A stretch of DNA of 24,019 bases from a virus. The DNA lies in IMG/VR virus record IMGVR_UViG_3300048838_000564, positions 1-24,019 of that record; one strand, 5' to 3'. This document shows positions 19,538 through 24,019 of the stretch, piece by piece (position 1 is the first letter of the stretch; the number at the start of each line of letters is the position of its first letter). The position numbers were made by a program, and so were the translations under genes. The notes beneath the pieces were generated by a model, which made no database searches, was not told the DNA's origin, and worked only from the letters and a program-made list of their open reading frames with translations.

Positions 19538-21141
19538 GCGCCGTCACGATCCACCAGAAGGGGCTCGTGCCCGCGGTGTCGAGCACGCTGCTTGACCGTG
19601 CCATCAGCGCGATCTCGCCCGAGACCGGGCTGCGCCGGATGCAGGCGCGTGTGCAGCTCGCCGTGGCGGGCCAGTACCTGGGCGCGCGGCGGGATCGCCG
19701 CGCCACCCAGGAGTGGAACCCGCGCGAGGGCTCGCCGAACGACGATCTGATCGGTGACCTCCCGCAGCTCCGGGCGCGCTCGGCCGACCTCGAGCGCAAC
19801 GAGCCGCTCGCCGCTGGCGCCGTGGCCGGCCAGCTCACCGGTGTGGTGGGCTCTGGGCTGCAGCTGAACCCGCGCATCGATCGCGAGCTGCTCGGTCTCA
19901 CCGACGAAGCCGCCGACGCCTGGGAGCTGCAGGCGTCGCGTCTCTGGATGGCGCATTCGTCGGGCAGCGGGTGGGACTACGCCGGCAAGGCGTCGTTCGC
20001 CGTCCAGACCGAGCAGGTCCTCTGGGGCGCCCTGGTGAAGGGCGACATCCTCGCGGTGCGGCGGTACCAGCCACGTGCCGGGCGGCTCTTCGGTCTCGCG
20101 GTCCAGCTGATCGAGGCCGAACGGATCAGCTCGCCGAACGGGCGGGACACCGACACGATCATCGCCGGCGTCGAGTTCAACAAGGCGACGGGCGAGCCGA
20201 TCGCTTACCACGTCGCCAGCGACTACCCGGGGCGTCGGTTGGGGCGTGGGCTCGTGACCTGGTCACGCATTGCGCGGTTCGATGAGCGCGGGGAACCGCT
20301 GGCGATGCTGATGGGGGACCACCTCCGGCCGGACAGCCTGCGCAGCGCGCCGTGGCTCGCGGCGGTGATCGAACCGCTGAAGCAGCTCGGCACCTACACC
20401 CACGCGGAACTCACCGCCGCCGTGATCTCGGCGTTCTTCACCGTGTTCGTGAAGTCGCCGGCGACCGCTGAGGAAGGTGGCGCCGGTCCCTGGGCGGAGT
20501 CCGCCCTGCAGAGCTCGATCGCCGGGAATCCGCCGTCGTCGAAGAGCGACGTCAAGCTCGGCGCCGGGATGATCGCCGACCTCGTCCCGGGCGAGGACAT
20601 CGAGATCGCCAATCCCGCCCGACCCAACGCGCAGTTCGATCCGTTCTGGATGGCGATGGTGCAGCAGATCGCGGTCGCGCTCAACATGCCGGCCGAAATC
20701 ATCCTGCAGCGCTTCAACGCCAGCTACTCCGCGAGCCGTGGTGCCATGGTGCAGGCGTGGCGCGTGTACCTCAAGCGCCGGGCACGCCTCACCGCCTGGT
20801 GGTGCCAGCCCGCCTACCAGTGGCTCCTCAACGAAGCGGTCGCCCGCGGCTACCTCAACGCGCCCGGCTTCTTCGCCGATCCGCTCCGTCGTGCTGCCTG
20901 GTGCGGTGCGGATTGGACCGGCCCGACGATGCCGCAGCTCGACCCGGTGAAAGAGGCGAACGGCGCGATCCTGCGCATGGGAGCCACCCTCACCAGCCAC
21001 GAGCAGGAGACGGCCGCGATGACCGGTGGGAACTGGGAGCGCCAGCTCGCGCAGGTGAAGAAGGAGCGCCGGATGCTGCAGGAGGCGGGCATTCCCGTCC
21101 CCGGCGCCACACCCGACGACGAGAAAGAAGAGGCCGCATGA
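19534..21141 (+). CDS. Portal protein, lambda gpB family
   Basis: This encodes 535 residues from a GTG in a GTGA overlap. It carries family-typical blocks: ARSADLERNEPLAAGAVAGQ early, VQLIEAERISSP mid-protein, SDYPGRRLGRGLVTW, QQIAVALNMPAEIILQRFNA with SYSASRGAM, and the late Trp-rich WWCQPAYQWLLNEAV. Twelve subunits form the DNA channel at the head vertex that docks terminase and the connector. A disordered acidic tail ends the protein. It overlaps the protease gene by 4 nt. Confidence 0.93.
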   Translation: MSAVTIHQKGLVPAVSSTLLDRAISAISPETGLRRMQARVQLAVAGQYLGARRDRRATQEWNPREGSPNDDLIGDLPQLRARSADLERNEPLAAGAVAGQLTGVVGSGLQLNPRIDRELLGLTDEAADAWELQASRLWMAHSSGSGWDYAGKASFAVQTEQVLWGALVKGDILAVRRYQPRAGRLFGLAVQLIEAERISSPNGRDTDTIIAGVEFNKATGEPIAYHVASDYPGRRLGRGLVTWSRIARFDERGEPLAMLMGDHLRPDSLRSAPWLAAVIEPLKQLGTYTHAELTAAVISAFFTVFVKSPATAEEGGAGPWAESALQSSIAGNPPSSKSDVKLGAGMIADLVPGEDIEIANPARPNAQFDPFWMAMVQQIAVALNMPAEIILQRFNASYSASRGAMVQAWRVYLKRRARLTAWWCQPAYQWLLNEAVARGYLNAPGFFADPLRRAAWCGADWTGPTMPQLDPVKEANGAILRMGATLTSHEQETAAMTGGNWERQLAQVKKERRMLQEAGIPVPGATPDDEKEEAA

Positions 21142-22421
21142 GCCGCCGGATTCCGAAGCGGGTGCTCGCGCACGTGCTCGATGCGCCGTGGGCCATCACC
21201 GAGGACGGGCTCACGACCATCCTCGAAATCGTGCACCGGGAGAACCTCGATCCGGAGGCGGTCGCGGCGCAGTTGGGGCGGCCGCTCGACAACACCCGCG
21301 ACGTCACCGTACGCGATGGCGTCGCCACGATCCCTGTGGTGGGGCCGATGTTCCGCCGCGCGGACTTCTTCACCGAGATCAGCGGTGCGACGACCTACGA
21401 GGAAATCGCGACGGACGTCACCGCTGCCCTCGCTGACCCCAAGGTGCACGCGATCCTGCTGGCGATCGACTCGCCTGGCGGGGAGGTGACTGGGACGTCG
21501 GAGCTCGCGCAGCTGATCCGCGCCGCGCACGCGAAGAAGCCGGTCACCGCCCACGTGGAGGGCTTCGGCGCATCTGCCGCCTACTGGCTCGCGGCAGCGG
21601 CGGGTGAGGTGGTCACAGGAGACACCGGCATCCTCGGCTCAATCGGTGTGCGGACGACGATCACCGATCGCCGCGAGGCCGAAGCCGCCCGGGGCACGAA
21701 GCGCTACGAAATCGTCTCGAGCCAGAGCCCGGCCAAGGCCTCAGACCCGGCGACGGAAGATGGGCGTGCGCGCATTCAGGCGACGCTCGATGCCCTTGCG
21801 GGGGTGTTCATCGCAGAGGTCGCTCGCTATCGCGGTGTCACGGAGGAGACGGTGCTCGCCCAGTTCGGGCAGGGCGATGTCTTCGTCGGCGCCGATGCCG
21901 TCACCGCTGGCCTCGCCGATCGCGTGGCCAGCTACGAAGTCGTGCACGCGCAGCTCGCGGCACGCACCCCTGCCTCGCCCCGCTCCGGGCGCGCGGCCGC
22001 ATCCCACTCTCAGGAGACGGATATGCCTGGCTCTGACGCCACGCTCCTCACCGAGGCGACTGCCGAGCAGATCGTCGCGGCCCACCCGTCGCTCGCAACC
22101 GCGCTGCGCGCGGAAGGCGCCACCGCCGAGCGCGAGCGCATCACCCGCATTCTCGCGGTCCCATCGGCGGGACACGCGGACCTCGTCACCGAGGCGATCG
22201 CCGACGCGAACGCCACCGCCGGCACGGTCGCCGAGAAGATCCTCGCCAGCGAGGCCACGACGCGGCAGGCCGTGCTCGATGCGGCCGCCAAGGCCGAAGC
22301 GGGGATCAAGACCACGGCTGCCCCGTCCGCTGGTGGTGGCGACGACACGCCGACGCCCCGCGCTGCCGGGCGCGCCATGGCTGCCCGCTACCACTCCCTT
22401 TCCACTCCCACCCGGAGCTGA
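21138..22421 (+). CDS. S49-type head maturation protease fused to scaffold
   Basis: This encodes 427 residues. The SppA/S49 fold is clear: LLAIDSPGGEVTG (107-119), nucleophile Ser146 in GASAAYW (144-150), GDTGILGSIGV (161-171), and a candidate general-base Lys200 in SQSPAKASD. This is the lambda gpC type. The C-terminal 130 residues, after an Ala/Ser-rich linker, are a helical, Ala-rich scaffold-like domain. That part also has its own start at 22023. The protein cleaves itself and scaffold during prohead maturation. Confidence 0.9.
   Translation: MSRRIPKRVLAHVLDAPWAITEDGLTTILEIVHRENLDPEAVAAQLGRPLDNTRDVTVRDGVATIPVVGPMFRRADFFTEISGATTYEEIATDVTAALADPKVHAILLAIDSPGGEVTGTSELAQLIRAAHAKKPVTAHVEGFGASAAYWLAAAAGEVVTGDTGILGSIGVRTTITDRREAEAARGTKRYEIVSSQSPAKASDPATEDGRARIQATLDALAGVFIAEVARYRGVTEETVLAQFGQGDVFVGADAVTAGLADRVASYEVVHAQLAARTPASPRSGRAAASHSQETDMPGSDATLLTEATAEQIVAAHPSLATALRAEGATAERERITRILAVPSAGHADLVTEAIADANATAGTVAEKILASEATTRQAVLDAAAKAEAGIKTTAAPSAGGGDDTPTPRAAGRAMAARYHSLSTPTRS
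22023..22421 (+). CDS. Nested in-frame scaffold protein (Nu3-like)
   Basis: ATG 22023 lies in frame inside the protease gene (residue Met296), with AGGAGA at 22012-22017 and five-base spacing, a far better ribosome site than most starts in the window. It would give 132 residues: helical, Ala/Glu/Thr-rich, soluble, typical of scaffolds. Lambda makes Nu3 from an internal start in C in exactly this way. A separate product is inferred from the ribosome site and the parallel. Confidence 0.7.
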   Translation: MPGSDATLLTEATAEQIVAAHPSLATALRAEGATAERERITRILAVPSAGHADLVTEAIADANATAGTVAEKILASEATTRQAVLDAAAKAEAGIKTTAAPSAGGGDDTPTPRAAGRAMAARYHSLSTPTRS

Positions 22422-22424
22422 CGC

Positions 22425-22793
22425 ATGCCCGCCTCCTTTGGCAGCACTTCCTTCTCGCCGGACCGGCTGATCGCGGGGGACACGCCGATCGTGACCCGCG
22501 CGGTCACCCTGGTCTCCGGCCAGAACCTCACCCGCGGGGCGGTGCTCGGAAAGATCACCACCGGCGGGAAGTACACCCTGTCCCTGTCGGCCAGTTCCGA
22601 CGGCTCGCAGACCCCGGACCTGATCCTGGCGGAGGACTGCAACGCCTCCGGCGGCGACAAGGTCGCGCTCGCCTACGTCACCGGTGAGTTCAACCAGAGC
22701 GCGCTCACCATCGGCACGGCGCACACCGCGGACTCGATCCGCGAGGGGCTCCGCGTCAAGGGCATCCACCTCATTCCCGTCACGGGGGCCTAG
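22425..22793 (+). CDS. Head decoration protein, lambda gpD family
   Basis: This encodes 122 residues from ATG 22425, 3 nt after the protease stop. The pattern TRAVTLVSGQNLTRGAVLGK, PDLILAEDCNASGGDKVALA and YVTGEFNQSAL is that of gpD/HDPD decoration proteins: a beta-barrel trimer that clamps the expanded capsid. Length fits the family (about 110-125). Order protease, decoration, capsid is as in lambda C-D-E. Confidence 0.9.
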   Translation: MPASFGSTSFSPDRLIAGDTPIVTRAVTLVSGQNLTRGAVLGKITTGGKYTLSLSASSDGSQTPDLILAEDCNASGGDKVALAYVTGEFNQSALTIGTAHTADSIREGLRVKGIHLIPVTGA

Positions 22794-22796
22794 ACC

Positions 22797-23819
22797 ATGC
22801 CGGACATGTTCAGCACTGACGCGATGCTCGGCGTGGTCGAGGACCTCAAGGTCCCCGGCAACTCGCTGTTGCAGACCTTCTTCCCCGAGCAGGTGGTGGA
22901 GGAGTCGGAAGAGATTCACTTCGACGTCGACGACAAGCGGCGTCGGGTCGCCCCCTTCGTCTCTCCCCTCGTGGGCGGCAAGGTCGTGGCGGGACGCGGC
23001 CAGACCGTGAAGACCTTCACGCCCGCGTACATCAAGGACAAGCGGGTCTACGACCCGAACCGAGCCTTCAAGCGCGCGCTTGGCGAGAGTGTGGGTGGTA
23101 CCCAGCTCAGCGCCTCGCAGCGCATGGAGATGCTCCTGGTGCAGGACCTGGCGGACCAGCTCGACATGGCCCGTCGCCGGATGGAGTTGATGGCCCTCGA
23201 GGCTCTCAGCACCGGCGCCGTCACCGTCTCGGGTGAGCTCTACCCAACGACCGTCGTGAGCTTCGGGCGGCACGCGGACCTCTCACCGACGGCGCTCACC
23301 TCCACGGCCCGCTGGGGCCAGTCGGCGGCCGCGCCGCTGACGAACCTCCGCACGTGGGCGGGGCTCACGCAGCAGAAGAGCGGCGTCTATTGCCGTGACG
23401 TGATCATGGATCCGGAGACGCTGGAAGCATTCTCCAACGACCCGAAGGTCGAGAAGAAGCTCGATCAGCGGCACGTCGACAACGTGGGCCTGAACGTGGA
23501 CCAGTCTGACGATGAGGGCCTGGCCTACATCGGCACGATCAACGGCTTCCGCATCTGGTGCTACTCTGGCTGGTACGTGAACGACGCCGATGCCGAGGTC
23601 ACCATGCTGCCGCAGGGACGGGTGATCCTGACGTCCCGGCGGGTGGACGGCATCCAGGCGCATGGCGCCATCAAGGACCATGACAGCCTCGCGGCGGTGC
23701 CGTACTTCCCGAAGTCGTGGACGGAGAACGACCCGTCCGTGCGCTTCCTCCTGATGCAGTCGGCGCCGCTCGTCGTGCCGACCCGCGTCAACGCCTGCCT
23801 GGGCGTGAACGTCCTCTGA
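22797..23819 (+). CDS. Major capsid protein, lambda gpE family
   Basis: This encodes 340 residues (lambda E is 341) from ATG 22797. It opens with MFSTDAMLGVVEDL and FFPEQVVEESEEIHFDVDD, then RRRVAPFVSPLVGGKVVAGR and FTPAYIKDKRVYDP, all typical of the gpE family, an HK97-fold shell protein. The end (ENDPSVRFLLMQSAPLVVPT) matches the family's C-terminal pattern. It follows the decoration gene with only TAG-ACC between, and overlaps the next gene by 1 nt. Confidence 0.94.
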   Translation: MPDMFSTDAMLGVVEDLKVPGNSLLQTFFPEQVVEESEEIHFDVDDKRRRVAPFVSPLVGGKVVAGRGQTVKTFTPAYIKDKRVYDPNRAFKRALGESVGGTQLSASQRMEMLLVQDLADQLDMARRRMELMALEALSTGAVTVSGELYPTTVVSFGRHADLSPTALTSTARWGQSAAAPLTNLRTWAGLTQQKSGVYCRDVIMDPETLEAFSNDPKVEKKLDQRHVDNVGLNVDQSDDEGLAYIGTINGFRIWCYSGWYVNDADAEVTMLPQGRVILTSRRVDGIQAHGAIKDHDSLAAVPYFPKSWTENDPSVRFLLMQSAPLVVPTRVNACLGVNVL

Positions 23820-24019
23820 TGTTCGCAGCGGACGCGGCGTTCGTGTTCGAGGATCTCTGCCAGCAGGGACTCCTCACGACCGTTCAGGTCGAGCGGACGG
23901 TGGCCACCGGGCGCAATGCCCGGGGTCACCGCACCGGGACACGTGCGCCCGTTGGTCCGCCGGTGGGGGTCTATATCGCCTCCGGCTCGAGCGCGCTGCT
24001 GGCAGCGACGTTCGGCGAG
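23819..24019 (+). CDS. Head-tail connector-like protein (partial, runs off the right edge)
   Basis: ATG 23819 overlaps the capsid stop (TGATG), and the frame stays open to the window end, giving 67 residues. It begins MFAADAAFVFEDL and contains VERTVATGRNARGHRTG. Genes directly after the capsid in lambda-like phages encode head completion or connector proteins, so that is the likely class. No signature is seen in the visible part. Confidence 0.5.
   Translation, partial: MFAADAAFVFEDLCQQGLLTTVQVERTVATGRNARGHRTGTRAPVGPPVGVYIASGSSALLAATFGE

Noticed and set aside
21741-23273. Long open frame on the minus strand opposite protease, decoration and capsid genes
   Set aside because: Same effect: it covers three confidently assigned structural genes and has a low-complexity Gly/Arg/Leu product.

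Overview
The window is GC-rich and every supported gene but one edge fragment lies on the + strand. Most genes overlap the next by 1 to 14 nt, usually as ATGA or GTGA. This is the layout of a temperate, tailed, lambda-type bacteriophage of a high-GC bacterium. The host cannot be named from sequence. A tRNA-Lys(CTT) 3' half next to the integrase gene suggests that the host tRNA-Lys gene is the integration target.

Layout: (1) 1-114, a near-consensus promoter with a 7-bp palindromic operator in its spacer, and what may be the start of a divergent repressor gene running off the left edge. (2) 114-2060, seven small early genes, mostly of unknown function. (3) 2057-6058, a replication and recombination module: ParB-like protein, Rad52-type single-strand annealing protein, initiator-like protein with a dense cluster of palindromes and repeats inside its gene (candidate origin), and a DnaC/IstB-type helicase loader. 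(4) 6049-8017, an HTH plus zinc-ribbon protein, a small excisionase-like HTH protein and a divergent tyrosine integrase. (5) 8018-8291, the only long gene-free stretch, which is a highly structured candidate attP: the tRNA-Lys half at the centre of a large inverted repeat, flanked by two pairs of an 11-bp direct repeat. (6) 8292-15934, about 22 tiny coupled genes. Recognisable ones are a second excisionase-like HTH protein, a J-domain protein, a nucleotidyltransferase-like protein, several Cys-rich zinc-type proteins, several 1-2 TM membrane proteins and an HNH endonuclease. (7) 15973-24019, the packaging and head module: HTH plus zinc-ribbon protein, a palindrome-rich candidate cos/terminase-binding region, Nu1-like TerS, gpA-like TerL, a gpW-position connector, lambda-type portal, S49 protease with a nested scaffold start, gpD-like decoration protein, gpE-like major capsid protein and the start of a connector gene.

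Phage genes continue on both sides of the att region, so the order fits a virion or excised genome, with attP internal, and not an integrated prophage ending at att. The most interesting parts are the attP architecture, the repeat cluster inside the initiator gene, the repeat cluster ahead of the terminase, an integrase that appears to lack two catalytic residues, and near-identical gene junctions repeated through the 12.5-14.1 kb small-gene array. No CRISPR array, IS element, rRNA or complete tRNA was seen. No convincing rho-independent terminator was seen.
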